A model generated the notes under the pieces. The model saw nothing but the letters and a program-made list of their open reading frames with translations, had not been told where the DNA came from and searched no databases. Positions 31,370-42,630 of a DNA stretch of 64,000 nucleotides are shown in pieces. Numbering within the stretch: the first letter of the stretch is position 1; every line of letters starts with the position of its first letter. The position numbers were made by a program, and so were the translations under genes. The stretch spans positions 59,401-123,400 of the forward strand of contig JAAONU010000079.1 in assembly GCA_012932295.1 (NCBI GenBank), written 5' to 3'. The stretch comes from Cyclina sinensis (taxonomy: Eukaryota; Mollusca; Bivalvia; Venerida; Veneridae).

Positions 31370-31477
31370 TAGTATATAAAATAGCGAGTATTAGAAAACG
31401 TTGGGCTTCCTATGGGCGAACTTGGTGAGCCCAGAGGAGGTCGAAAGTGTTCTAATACCGCTATTTTATATAGTTCT
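31370..31477 (-). repeat. Polinton right terminal inverted repeat
   Basis: Ends TATATAGTTCT (reverse complement starts AGAACTATATAAAATAGCGG). It matches the left repeat over its whole length and shows the same outer/inner inverted symmetry. AATATG follows at 31478-31483. Confidence 0.95.
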
Positions 31478-31745
31478 AATATGCTAGTTTACTTCCAGTT
31501 ATTCAGTAACGTTCGTTCGCGTTTACTTTGTATTGCAACATTATTCACTAGGGCTCAGATAATAAGCCATTACGTATTATATATGTTCTTTTACAAGATG
31601 GCAAATCAAAGAATGTTTAACATTTGAGCAAAATATAGTTCATTTAGCGTTGCATTACAAGACAAAAAATAAAAAATAAAAAATTCGTATTTCAAAACCC
31701 ATTCATTTACATAATTACTAAATGTTTAAAACATTTACTGATTAA

Positions 31746-33195
31746 CTTGTTTTAGCTCACCTGAGGAAAATGTCCTCAAGGTGAGCTTTTGTGATGGTCT
31801 GTGTGTCCGTCCGTGCGTCAACAATTCCTTTAAACAACTTCTCCTCCTAAACCACTTGGCACAATTTATTGAAACTTTGCAGGGATGTTTCTTTGATAAA
31901 GCTCTACCAAAGTTGTTCAAAGAATTCAATTCCATTAAGAACTCTGGTTGCTATGGCAATTGAAAGAAAAACTTTGAAAACTTTGCCTCTAGGGTCAAAT
32001 TTGGCCCCACCCAGGGGGTCAATTGATTTTACATTTGCTTATATAGTGAAATTTTATAAATCTTCTTGTCTAAACCACAAGGCCCTGAGCCTTAAGATTT
32101 GGTATGTAGCATTGTCTAGTAGACCTCTAATAAGTTTGTTCAAATTATGCCCCTGGGGTCAAATTTGGCCCCGCCCCGGGGGTCAACTTATTTAACATAG
32201 TGAAACTTAAAATTTGGCCCTGCCCCGGGGGTCATTGGATTTTACATAGGCTTATACAGTGAAACTTTAAACATCTTCTGGCCTGAAACCACAAGGCCCT
32301 GAGCCTTAAGATTTGGTATGTGATGCATTGTCGTGTGGACCTCTACAAAGGTTATTCAAATTATACCTCTGGGGTCAAATTTGGCCCCGCCCCAGGGGTC
32401 GATTGATTTTACACAGGGAAAGCTTAGAAATGTTCTTGTCTGAAACCGCAAGTCCCTGATCCTTAATATTTGGTAGTAGCAAGGTCTAGTAAACCTCAAC
32501 CAAGTTAGTTGAAATTATACCTCTGGGGTCAAATTTGGCCTCACCGAGGGTCAACTGATTTTTACATAAGTTCATAAAGAGTTAACTTTGAAAAATCTTC
32601 TTGTATGATACTACAAGGCACTGAGCCTCGCGATTTGGTATGTAGCAATGTCTGGAAGACGTCTCTCAAGTATGTTAGAATAATTTTCCTTGGATCACTA
32701 TTGGCCCCTCCCGAGGGGTCACAAGTTTTAAATAGCAGCATAGAAGAAAATCTTTAAAATTTTTCATGTCTGAAACCACAAAGCCTAGAATTTTAAAATT
32801 TGGCATGAAGCAAGCTTTTTCAAGCTTTTTCGAATAATTAGATTAGGTTAAAGGTCACCAAGGCTAAAAATAGGTTTAAATACTGTACCTCATACAGCTT
32901 TCATTTAAAGACCAATATCTTTGATATTCGGTATATAGGATCCTTGCATGGACCTCTACCCATGGGTAGGGTTTAAGGTCACTGGGTCAAGGTCAAGGTC
33001 ACCATAGCTTATGAAAGATATTTCTACTTTCTGTCATAGAGCCTTTATTTATTGACTGATAGTTTACATAATTACATATTTATATTTACATTACTTAACA
33101 TATTTTCAATTAAAACATGAAAGACTGCTTAACTGCAAACCTAGAGCCAAAATACTCAGGTGAGCGATCGAGGGCCATCATTGCCCTCTTGTTTT
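31746..33195. repeat. Non-autonomous element with ~160-bp tandem units and AGCTCACCTGAG ends
   Basis: AGCTCACCTGAG at 31754-31765 is inverted near 33155-33166 (CTCAGGTGAGC), followed by the small hairpin GAGGGC...GCCCTC and CTTGTTTT. Inside, units with GGGTCAAATTTGGCCCCGCC and CCACAAGGCCCTGAGCCTTA recur about every 160 bp and decay to the right into GGTCAAGGTCACC-rich sequence. Short open frames here are by-products of the repeat. The second copy starts at 63305 and is cut by the window end. Confidence 0.75.
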
Positions 33196-33776
33196 ATTTA
33201 ACACATTCGATTAAGATGGGCCTGTTTTTAATATATCTCAAAAGATTTGATTTTATAAATAAGGCACATAGCCGACAAACTGTTTTATATAAGCAGCTCG
33301 TTCACAGATGGTCATTGACTAAGAATTTGATTTTATCTGTGTCATATGACGTCTATCAATATCCATCTTCTGACGCATGAAAAATTAAGGTCCCACATGT
33401 GAGTGATATACGCTTATCATGCAAAGGAACCAGAATAGTCATTGAAATGGGATGCTTTTTTTTGTCTTGACTATCCCCATGAACCTAAAATTACTAACCT
33501 CTTCATGGGGCGTCAGTAACTGGTACCGACGATAAATTAAACTCAAATCGATAAAGCGATACACAGTTAATTAAGCAACGCTCAAATCACCTGCTGGCAT
33601 AATATGCAATTTCTGAATTCTTCAGAGCTGTTCAAATTATTGAAGTTCTAAACATTTAAACAATGCTTCATTTTTAAAATATCAAATCTAATGTTTATAT
33701 CAAATGATTTTAAAGTGTGAAAAAATATTTCTACTGCATAAAGCACTTAAAAACTAAAGTATAACATATATAAAGA
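33196..33776. other. Non-coding spacer with SINE-tail remnant
   Basis: No gene seen. GGGGCGTCAGTAACTGGTAC near 33507-33535 resembles the 3' part of the SINE at 46.5 kb (GGGGGCGTCGGTCAT...TACCGACG), so it is probably a SINE fragment. Confidence 0.45.
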
Positions 33777-34010
33777 CTTCGGTTGATTAAATCAATAAAT
33801 CTCGATTGAGATGTTTGGATTGACTTTGTTCAATATTTTAATACATAGTTTCTATTTGCTGCGTAAGAGACCGAAAGTGGTGTCAGGAAAAGTTTTGTAA
33901 GCAAGCGATGAAGTATATTTGAGAGAAATCAGAGGTGCGGCGGAGAAAATGTCTTAACTTTGAATGGAGTTATTGATTGCTATATTAAGATTTAAAAAAA
34001 TATCAATAAC
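33777..34010 (+). repeat. Older direct repeat flanking the BEL element (left copy)
   Basis: GAGATGTTTGGATTGA...GCGTAAGAGACCG...GGCGGAGAAAATG...CTTTGAATGGAGTTATTG. A diverged copy in the same orientation lies at 41490-41725 on the other side of the BEL element. Possibly an old LTR or a pre-existing duplication; no coding capacity. Confidence 0.65.
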
Positions 34011-34185
34011 AACAGCCATTCGTTTGATAAATAAATGCCCCGTACCTCTATCTAACCAAGACATGGTAGGAAGGTTCACAAGAATGAATCCGAGGTTTAC
34101 TTTACTTTACTTCAAACATGAATGAGATTGTCCCTCCAAACATCGCTATCAAATTGTTTGCTATTATATAAAAATAAAAGAAAAG

Positions 34186-34190
34186 CAGCT
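34186..34190. repeat. Left target-site duplication of the BEL element
   Basis: CAGCT directly before the TG of the left LTR, repeated at 41449-41453 after the right LTR. Confidence 0.85.
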
Positions 34191-34402
34191 TGTTTAGAAC
34201 CATTATTATCTAAGGGAGCTAACTCTGTGTTTAGTATGAAAAATCGATAAAAAAATAGAACATTAAATTTTGATCTCTATCGTAAATGAAGTAGATATGC
34301 AGTCTTCCGGAAAGAACACGTTGTATCGAACATGCCAAATTATGTGGAAGAAAAATAAAAACATAGTCAATAGAAACTGTTTTATAGTATTACTTTCGAC
34401 CA
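34191..34402 (+). repeat. BEL left LTR
   Basis: 212 bp, starts TG and ends CA, followed after 6 nt by the primer-binding site. It differs from the right LTR by about four substitutions and an A-run indel. Confidence 0.9.
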
Positions 34403-34408
34403 TAAAAT

Positions 34409-34419
34409 TGGTAGCAGAG
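34409..34419 (+). promoter_or_regulatory. Primer-binding site (initiator tRNA-Met)
   Basis: TGGTAGCAGAG is complementary to the conserved CTCTGCTACCA 3' end of eukaryotic initiator tRNA-Met. Starts 6 nt after the left LTR. Confidence 0.7.
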
Positions 34420-34524
34420 CGAGGTTGAATAATGGAGAATCGACACGGCGCTGCATTTCTTAATTATTTGGTTATTTAAATCGATAGAAATTTAGTGTAC
34501 ATATATTCGGACAGTCGGCCAAAA

Positions 34525-35870
34525 ATGAATCCAGAACAAGTTGTAGAACTCAAATTGGAGAAGTTCAGAGCAAAGACGGTATTCACGAAAACGAAAAATA
34601 GATTGTTGAATGCTATAGATGCTGAAGATGTTGATAAAACCGTCGTAAAAGAACTCGGTTTGAAGTTAGACAGTGCAGTTGACAATTTGATGGTGACATT
34701 AGAAAAATTATGTATTTATTACAAAAATAATACAGAATATGAGGATGCTGGCAAGATTTCAAGTGAAATAGACATGATAAACAATGAATATAGTGAAACT
34801 ACACAGACTGTGTACAATAAGATGAAAAGATCAGCAAGTACAGAATCATTAAATACTGTTCCAGAGGAGAGTACTTTAAAAAAGGACTTGTTGCGACAAA
34901 TGAAACGTGTCAGTATTCCTGTGTTTTATGGTGACAAGAAGAAATACGATACCTGGAAATCTGCATTCATGGCTTGTATAGACAATGCTCCAGCAACGCC
35001 AGAATATAAATTACTCCAGCTTAGACAGTACCTTCGTGGTGAGGCTCTAGATGCCATAGATGGATTGGGGCACTCTAAGTCAACCTATGAAGCAGCTAAA
35101 GAACGTTTAGAAAGAAAAAATGGAGGTGAACGTAGAAAAATGATGAAAGTTTTAGATGAACTTGAGCGATTTCCACCATTGAAAACAGAAGACGCAAAGT
35201 CTATTGAAAAGTTTGCTGATTTACTAGACATAGCTATTATTAATATGAAAGAGGCTAATCATGAAGATGAATTAGGTGAAGGTTCATTATATTTATCATT
35301 ACAAAGAAAATTACCTGAAAAAACAATAGAAAGGTTCCATAGATGGATATTTGAGAATAAAGAAGAAGAATCAGTAGAAACATTAAAAATCTATATTAAC
35401 CAGGTAGCGCAATATTTAACAATAGCGTCAGAAACTAAAAATGGATTAGGAAAGTCATACCCCGTGAACAGACAAACAGTGGCTCACGATAACCATCCAC
35501 GACACCAAACGTCTTATTTCACAGACAACAGAGCAAAGAAACAAGTGTATTGTACAGTTTGGTAAAATACTGGGCATAACATTTATGACTGTGAATAGTT
35601 CAAATCATTGGATCCAGCATCAAGATGGAACAAAGCAAAATAATTAGGTCTTTGTTTTAGATGTTTGTGAAATAACCATATGGGTCTGGACTGCAAAAAC
35701 TATAGAAGATGTGGTGTAAACAATTGTTCAAAAATTCATCACAAATTTTTCCATAAAGAAACGCTGGCTTTGAATAACAGTGCTCCAGAATTTGTACCTG
35801 CCGCACATACTGGTACTTGTATAACAGAGTCAGAATCGGAGACAACTTTTTTTAGTGCAAAATGTCAAAT
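34525..35870 (+). pseudogene. BEL Gag (DUF1759 type) with zinc knuckles
   Basis: Open from the ATG at 34525 (an upstream in-frame ATG at 34495 is less likely) to TAA 35563. N-terminal helical region, then the DUF1759 core: SIPVFYGDKKKYDTWKSAF, LLQLRQYLRGEALDAIDGL and FHRWIFENKEE. After the stop, in the same frame, come two CCHC knuckles: the first has Trp for the second Cys (C-x2-W-x4-H-x4-C, with the TAA inside), the second keeps all ligands (CFRC...H...C) but contains a TGA. Further stops near 35596 and 35641. Gag forms the intracellular particle and binds RNA. Confidence 0.85.
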
Positions 35871-36359
35871 AGATTGAGAACTGTTCCAGTTGTTGTATCT
35901 ACAAGTGATGACTCTAAGAAGATAGTTGTAAATGCACTCTTGGATGATGGTTCAACAAAGACATATATAAATCAGTGTTTAGCAGCACAGTTAGGGTTAC
36001 AGGGAAAAATTGAACCAGTAAGAATCAATACAATAAACAACAAAAGTGAAAGTTTTGAGACAATGTCAGTGAATTTAACTCTTGAGAGCTTGAATGGACT
36101 TCATAAGGTTGAAATTAATGCTTTAGTGTTAGATAAGGTTACTGGATCCCTCGGAACTACTGACTGGAGAAAACAAGCAGAAAAATGGCCACATTTAACA
36201 GGAATTAACTTTACGTCTGTACAAAACAAGCAAGTGGATATGCTTATAGGTTTAGATCACGTGGATCAACATTCGTCACTACATGAAATTCATGGTCGAC
36301 CAGGAGAGCCAATTGCTAGATTTAACACCTTTTGGTTGGACGTGCGTGGGACCTGTTGA
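35862..36359 (+). pseudogene. BEL aspartic protease (DUF1758 type)
   Basis: 165 codons open. The active-site block reads VNALLDDGSTKTYI, i.e. D-D-G-S where D-S/T-G-S is usual. The downstream IDMLIGLDH-like block (VDMLIGLDHVDQHSS) matches the second conserved strand of BEL proteases. The frame passes into RT only after a frameshift between 36283 and 36359. It processes Gag-Pol; the unusual Ser-to-Asp change at the active site may inactivate it. Confidence 0.75.
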
Positions 36360-36419
36360 CAATTATAATATTCAGACCAGCTTCTTCTCAACATACTTTT
36401 TGAGAAGCTCGACAGATAA

Positions 36420-37598
36420 TTTGGACGAAATGTTAAAAGGATTCTGGGAAATAGATAGTTATGGAACTCAGAAAGAACAGATATTATCAGAACAAAATCA
36501 AAAGATCATGAAAGAATCAAAAGATGCGATAGCATACAAAGATGGACATTATGAAGTGAAAATACCATGGAAAAGTGATCCAAATGCATTGCCAGATAAT
36601 TGTGAAATGGCAGAAAAACGTTTGAAACAAACTGAGAAAAGGTTGAAAAAAGATATCAACATTGAATTAGCATATAAAGAAACAATAGATAAATATTTAG
36701 ACAAGGGTTATCTGAGAAAAGTGCCAGAAGATGAACCCCCTCCTGAAAGTCGCTGGTATTTAACACATTTTCCCGTTGTACGGCCAGAAAGAGAAACAAC
36801 TAAAGTAAGAATTGTTTTTTATGCATCGGCGAAGTTTGAAGGTATTTGTCTGAATGACGTTATTCATACTGGACCAAAACTACAAAATGATCTCCTTGAC
36901 ATGTTGCTTCGATTCAGAAAGCTGATATAGCGTTAGTCTGTGACATTAGTGAAATGTACTTAAGAATTGGTATTGTAGAGACTGATAGAAAATTTCATAG
37001 ACTCTTGTTCAATAATGAAGAATATGAGTTCAACACTCTAGTTTTCGGTGTAAACGCGTTACCGTTTTTAGCCCAACTTGTATCACAGACAAATGCTGAA
37101 AAATATCAAGAAAGCTACCCGATGGCAGCTGAAACTATCTTAAAATCAACATATATGGACGTCTCAATGGATTCCGTTTCAACAGAACAACAAGCACTAC
37201 AGTTGTATACAGAATTGTCGGAATTATGGTTGAAAGCTGGGATGTATGCCAAGAAATGGCTGTCAAACTCGCATTGTATAATGAAAAATATTCGAAAAGC
37301 AGACAGAGCAACAGAAGTAGATTTAGACACTAGTTATTTACCAACAACAAAAGCATTAGGAGTAACCTGGAAAGGTGAAGAAGATATCTTCACATTTAGA
37401 TCGAACTTGATAAATAGTGAAATGAAGAAAATAACAAAAAGAATTCTGTTAAGAAGGGTTGCTAGCTTATTTGATCCACTTGGTTTTTTGTCACCATACA
37501 TAGTGTTAGGCAAGATATATCTCCAGCAATGTTGGCTAAAAGGATATGATTGGGATGATGAAATAGAACCAGAGTTATCAGGTCAAATAAAAGATTGA
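36420..37598 (+). pseudogene. BEL reverse transcriptase, active site mutated
   Basis: Two open stretches (to TAG 36928 and from 36954). RT features: GYLRKVPEDEPPPESRWYLT, HFPVVRPERETTKVRIVF (fingers), LNDVIHTGPKLQNDL, FNTLVFGVNALPFLA (block B) and the catalytic block TYMDVSMDSV at 37149. The usual YMDD is YMDV here (37152-37163), losing the second catalytic Asp. The thumb/connection (LRRVASLFDPLGFLSPYIV) is well preserved. Confidence 0.85.
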
Positions 37599-37616
37599 TT
37601 AAATGAACTAACATTA

Positions 37617-38618
37617 ATGAACAATGTATATCTCACAGTACAGAGAAGTTTGTCTTTTAGTGAAGGAATAGAATCAGAGTTACACGTTTTCGTCGACGCT
37701 TCGGAAGCAGCTTATGGGACAGTCATATATGTCAGACATGTAGATTTAGAAAATAAGATTACTGTTAAGTTTGTATGCAGCAAATCCAGAGTGTCACCAT
37801 TAAAGTCTCTGAGTATTCCAAAGCTTGAATTAACCGCTGCAGTATTGGGACTCCGATTATCAATGATTGTAATTAAAGCGTTGAACGTGTTGAAAACTTG
37901 TGTTACTTTCTGGACTGATAGCACAAGTGTTATTTACTGGATTAAAAATGAAAGCAGGCTTTTTAAACCATTCATAGCGAACAGGATAGGAGAACTCCAT
38001 GAAAATAGCTCACCAAAACAGTGGCGATACGTACCATCCAAAGAAAATCCAGCTGATTTTATTTCTAGAGGGTTAAAAGTAGACAGTTTAGTGAATAATT
38101 CATTGTGGATAAAAGGGCCAGAATGTTTGAAAAGGTCTGAAAATGAATGGCCAAAAAATATCACTGAATGGCAAGAAATCAATGACAGTGAATTAAAGAA
38201 AAGTAAAAATCCAATGGGAAAACAGAAAGATAAACAAACACAAAATGAACAGACTAGCACCACGTATGTCAATATGAATACAGATGAGGAAGACAAGTTG
38301 GAAGTTAGTAGATACTCAGACTGGGTACACTTAGTTAGAATTCTAGGTTGGGTGACGGGATTTGTGACAAACTGTAAACTGAAAAAAGATAGTAGAAACA
38401 AGGAAAAATGTCTATCAGTTGATGAAATTGAAGATGCAGAGAATACCCTTATACGCAATGTACAGCAGAAATATTATCCAGAAGAATATAAGCTTTTAGC
38501 AAAAGGAAAACCAGTTTCAAATAACAGTAAACTTTTACCATTAAATGTGAAACTAGATGAAAATAAAGTATTAAGATGTGACACAAGATTGACAAATGCC
38601 AAGTTTCTTCCAATATGA
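37617..38618 (+). pseudogene. BEL RNase H and spacer
   Basis: 333 codons open. RNase H signature: LHVFVDASEAAYGTVIYVRH (catalytic Asp in VDAS), LELTAAVLGLRLS (Glu) and TFWTDSTSVIYWI (Asp), then WRYVPSKENPADFISRG (the NPAD block). A stop at 37596-37598 separates it from RT. The C-terminal part is a charged linker (KDKQTQNEQTSTT) leading to the integrase. Confidence 0.85.
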
Positions 38619-39780
38619 TACTCGATTCCCTGTCATTTTACCGAAGAAAAGTGAGGTGACAAAACTGTTAGTAAAGAGATATTATGAACAAGAAAATCAT
38701 TATGGAAAGATTCAAACTTTAGCAGCTATGTCAGCAAAGTACTGGTTAGTAAGCGGTAGAGATGATATCTGGGAAATGGAACATTCTTGTAATGGATGCA
38801 AAAGGTTAAAAGCACACGTTTCGCGGCAAATTATGACGCCACTTCCACCAGCAAGAGTGACTAAGTCAATGAGAGCATTCGCCTATTGTTCAGTTGATTA
38901 TGCTGGCCCTTCTTCACCAAACAAGGTCGCGGAAAATCTAGACAGAAACGTTATCTGTGCTTATTTACATGTCTGTCATGCAAAGCAGTGCATCTTGAAA
39001 TAGCATTTGGTTTAGACACTGATTCAATTTTGAACGCATTTTATAGAATGGCAAGTAGAAGGGGTTTCCCAATTCTGATATTCAGATATATTCTGACAAT
39101 GGTACAAATTGGGAAGGTGCTAAAAGAGAATTAACAGAACTCTATTAACAAATTGATAAAACTAAAGTTAAAGAAAATGGTACTCAACAGAAGATTAAGT
39201 GGCATTTTAACCACCATTAGCTCCTCACTTTGGTGAAGTACATGAAAGTATGGTTAAAAGTGCTAAGAGAGCAATGTATGCCGTATTAAATAAAGCAGAT
39301 GTCACAGATGAAGAGTTATTGACAGCAATAACTGGAGCCAAAGGACTTATCAACAGTCGTCCAATATCATATCAGACTTCAAATCCAATAGATGATACCA
39401 TCTTAACACCAAATCATTTTTACATGGACAATTAGGTGGAATATTTGCCCCAGAAACAGTTGACAGAACAGTATTTAAAATAAAAAGAAGATGGCGCTTT
39501 GTTCAGGAAATAGTAAAACACTTTTGGCATAGGTGGTTACGAGAATTCCTTCCTACTTTGAGCTGTCGAAGAAAATGGTACAGATTTGCAGGTTGACGAT
39601 GTGGTTCTTATAATCGATACAGATAAACCTTGAGGAGAATGGTCGCTTGGAAGAATCATCAATGTGTATCCAGGCTCTGATGGTCATGTTCGAGTTGTTG
39701 ATGTTAATGTCGGTAAAACTGTTCTCAGAAGACCAGTATCACGTTTGTGCTTAATTCAAGAATCGCAAACAAGTGACTAA
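38596..39780 (+). pseudogene. BEL integrase with C-terminal extension
   Basis: Zinc-binding domain HYGKIQTLAAMSAKYWLVSG...CNGCK (H-H-C-C), then the catalytic core: YCSVDYAGP (first Asp), [10 protein letters not shown] (second Asp, about 39090-39120) and [14 protein letters not shown] (Glu, 39241). The tail has HFWHRWLREFLP and ends VSRLCLIQESQTSD with TAA at 39778-39780. Frameshifts near 38600, 39000 and 39080 and stops near 39147, 39220 and 39433 disrupt it. It inserts cDNA and produced the CAGCT duplication. Confidence 0.85.
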
Positions 39781-41237
39781 AATACTTGCGCAACAAAACT
39801 AGTAAAAAATATCTGTGCATAATCAGATAAATAAAAAACTGTAAAATTTCAAATAAAATGGTTGTAGTATTAAGGTGCACACTAATCCCCATGCAGCCAT
39901 AGGATTTCGATGGGCCTTTTCATTTTGTTGTAAATAATTTCATATACATGTCAGTAAAAGGTACAGTTACCTGAACTTTAACCTTCAGTATAAAAGAGAG
40001 AGAGAGAGACAGTTAAGAAGACAAGAAGAAAAAGACAGAGAAAATTGTAACCAATCAAGAGGATTGTACTTTTTTTTAGAATTTATAACATGTATAAAAT
40101 ATTAAAATGTTTTTGCTTCAATTTATTTGTATAAATTGGGAAATGTGTAGAAAAGTATAACCATAGTTGAGATTAAGTAATCAACTTATAGTTACATTTG
40201 TATGTATTTATATGTATATATCAGGGAGAGAACATTTTGTATATACATGTGTAAAATTATAGTTTATTCTATTCACTTGGATTGAAGCTGTTGCTTATTT
40301 TCTGGTCAGAGATCCAGATTCAAGTAGCAAAAATGCCTAAGTACCATAGATGCAAATTACAAAGCTAGAGATAGTATGAAACACTTGTTTCATTTAATAT
40401 GATTATTGATATTTTGACAGTGATAGATTTTGAGTAAACAATGTATAGAACTGTCAATGAGATTATTTAAATTAGGGAAAATATAATCTCTGATAAGGTT
40501 AAAAAAAATCATATTAACTTTATTTAACTTTAACTTTAAAGTTAAATTGTATATGCTGTACATACAACCTACAATGTGGGATTTTCATGTAACTAGTAAT
40601 GTAAAATGAAAGTTACAAATCACAATTAATTATGTTTGACAAAATACATTGTATTCATTACAAAGGTATATGTAATTTAGACAAATACAGGTTTGTTGTT
40701 TATGTAGAAGCTGTACTTCATTTGCTGTACTTATTATGAATTGTGTTTTTTGAAAACGATATAAGAGCTTGCAGAAGTATGTAAAGTTTAATATGAATAT
40801 GTTGAGTTTGAGAAATGTATAAAAGTTTCTATCATGTGATTTACTTTAATAAAAGTCTAAAATAATTAAAAATAGGTAGACTTGTAAAGAGAGTAAATTG
40901 TTATAGAAACTGAATAGAACATTAATTGTAGAAAAGTGAATAGATTTTTTTGATTGCAATATGTTTTACTTTAAATTAGCAAAGTGAATATATTCATGTC
41001 AGTAGAGGATGGATTGAAGAAATTTAAACTTGTGACCGCTTCTATTACAGTATAGATAGCTCTGTAGAATTTAGAAAGTTGCATTATTGAAACTTTAGAT
41101 AACAGCTTCGTCTATTGTTTGAAGGGTCGTTGTTTTTAATTGTTTCAGTCTAGCTTAGTATCATAATTATACTACTTTGCTCCCGTTGTATTTTAATGAT
41201 AAGTTAATTTGAGCATAACTTAGCAAGGTGAGGGGTA
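39781..41237 (+). other. BEL 3' non-coding region
   Basis: 1.46 kb, AT-rich, no open frame of note and no envelope-like features. Holds a short palindromic A/T stretch near 40507-40545 (TTTAACTTTA repeats). Unusually long for a BEL 3' region, so it may be a decayed extra gene or captured sequence. Confidence 0.5.
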
Positions 41238-41448
41238 TGTTTAGAACCATTATTATCTAAGGGAGCTAACTCTGTGTTTAGTATGAAAAATCGATTAAAA
41301 ATAGAACATTAAATTTTGATCTCTATCGTAAATGAAGTAGATATGCAGTCTTCCGGAAAGAACACGTTGTATCGAACATGCCAAATTATGTGGAAGAAAA
41401 ATAAATACATCGTCAATATAAACTGTTTTATAGTATTACTTTCGACCA
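41238..41448 (+). repeat. BEL right LTR
   Basis: 211 bp, TG...CA, nearly identical to the left LTR; CAGCT follows at 41449-41453. Confidence 0.9.
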
Positions 41449-41489
41449 CAGCTGATTCCAGTTTATCTACAGGATCCGTTACAAAACTA

Positions 41490-41725
41490 TACAAAGTCTA
41501 CTATAGACTTCAGTTAATTTTTACAATAAATCTGAAACTTGACTGAGATGTTTAGATTGAGGGTGCTCAAAAATTTAATATCTTATTTCTGTTTATTGCG
41601 TAAGAGACCGGATGTGTTTTGTTAACAAGCGATGAAATAATTTGAAGGAGATCGATGTGCGGTGGAGAAAAGGTTTTTACTTTGAATGGAGTTATTGGTA
41701 GCTATATTGCTAAATCTACTATCAC
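41490..41725 (+). repeat. Older direct repeat flanking the BEL element (right copy)
   Basis: GAGATGTTTAGATTGA...GCGTAAGAGACCG...GGTGGAGAAAAGG...CTTTGAATGGAGTTATTG. Homologous to 33777-34010 and clearly more diverged than the LTRs. Confidence 0.65.
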
Positions 41726-42630
41726 AGACAATAAGAGATACATTGCATCTGACAGCTTAAATTAGTAAAAATCTGTTTTGAAGTAAAATGAACCTTAGAT
41801 TTATTTTTGTAAACTTTCGCATTTTATGTTGTTTATATAGTGGTTCGAAACATTTATCCACGAAACGAAAGCCTGCGCTGAGATTAGTGAAGATGGCACG
41901 TTTGTGTTGTTTTAAATCTTCATTTTCATCTTTACTTTAAGCTTGTGAAAAGATGAGACGTCAACTAGAAAAAAAGAGAAATCCCGGAAGTGGTAGCCAC
42001 TGAGTAGATGAGTAAAGATTTGGACAGGGATGTATATGTGGTGGAAAACTATGACTGATCAGATGGAGATGGCTGACCATTTTCAAGGCTCCCTCTGCCT
42101 AGCGCCAAATTCGCCATTAGACCAGAAATTTAGAAAAGTGGCAAAATCAACCATAATGTCTACAAAATCATATAACTTCATAATTCCACTGGGTTTCCTA
42201 AAGCTTTGCCTCTTTCCCCAAAATCGAGCCAAAATCAAATATTTTGGTATGAAAACTGTAGTTACCACTTTTAAATTAATTTCGATAACTGTTTTATTCA
42301 TACATGACACTGTGACATAAAAACTTACAGAGCCGTTATAACGACTGAATTTCAAGAATGTTTGGTACAGATTTAAGATTTTTTCTGTATTAATAAAGAA
42401 AAGAAGTGTACCTATTTTTAGAATTTGTTATGCCGTTATCAGGAGGTAAATAAAGAAAAAAAGAACTTTATGAAAGTCCTGAACTTAGAGATCTAACATA
42501 CAGCTTGTCTGACAGCTTTATTGGGTGTAATACGAATCATAGATTTTATTCCCCGTAAAGAGTAATTAATCAAACCATCTGTCCCATTTCTCTGTTTATC
42601 CGTATTTATACTCCCAAAATAGAATATATG
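41726..42630. other. Non-coding stretch
   Basis: No supportable gene. Open frames at 42030-42355 on both strands overlap each other and lack recognisable motifs. AT-rich, no clear repeat seen. Confidence 0.4.

Larger units (their letters stand above)
14785..31477 (+). mobile_element. Polinton/Maverick (self-synthesising transposon), complete ends, decayed genes
   Basis: 16,693 bp bounded by inverted repeats of 107 and 108 bp that start AG and end CT and are flanked by AATATG on both sides (14779-14784 and 31478-31483). A 6-bp duplication and 5'-AG termini are hallmarks of Polintons. The content also fits: retroviral-type integrase, protein-primed family-B polymerase, FtsK/HerA-type ATPase, adenain-type protease, major and minor capsid proteins. 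Related elements include adintoviruses. Nested insertions are a LINE fragment (about 16130-16985) and a TIR element (19059-20395). Nearly every gene has stops or frameshifts, so the element is not autonomous now. Confidence 0.95.
20450..32455 (+). repeat. Segmental duplication, copy 1
   Basis: Nearly identical to 52008-64000. Base 20450 aligns with 52008 (spacing 31,558; 31,559 at the right Polinton end after small indels). It includes the right two thirds of the Polinton, its right inverted repeat, target duplication and following host DNA. Because the right flank is included, this is a genomic (or assembly) duplication, not a second transposition. Copy 1 is the one with the left Polinton part. 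Confidence 0.95.
34191..41448 (+). mobile_element. BEL/Pao LTR retrotransposon, decayed
   Basis: 7,258 bp with two near-identical LTRs (TGTTTAGAACC...CGACCA), 5-bp duplication CAGCT, a primer-binding site and a gag-pol region in BEL order: DUF1759-type gag, zinc knuckles, aspartic protease, RT, RNase H, integrase with C-terminal extension. The two LTRs differ at only a handful of positions, which indicates a fairly recent insertion, yet gag-pol has many stops and the RT active site is changed. No envelope gene is visible in the 1.46 kb between the pol stop and the right LTR. Confidence 0.95.

Noticed and set aside
31412..32195. Short plus-strand frames after the Polinton
   Set aside because: They cross the inverted repeat or the GGGGTCAAATTTGGCCCC-type tandem repeats and carry no protein signal.
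37934..38458. 174-residue Ser/Phe-rich minus-strand frame
   Set aside because: Antisense of the BEL RNase H region, which has clear catalytic motifs on the plus strand.
42030..42355. Overlapping ~90-residue frames on both strands
   Set aside because: No motif, no splice context, and composition like the surrounding non-coding DNA.
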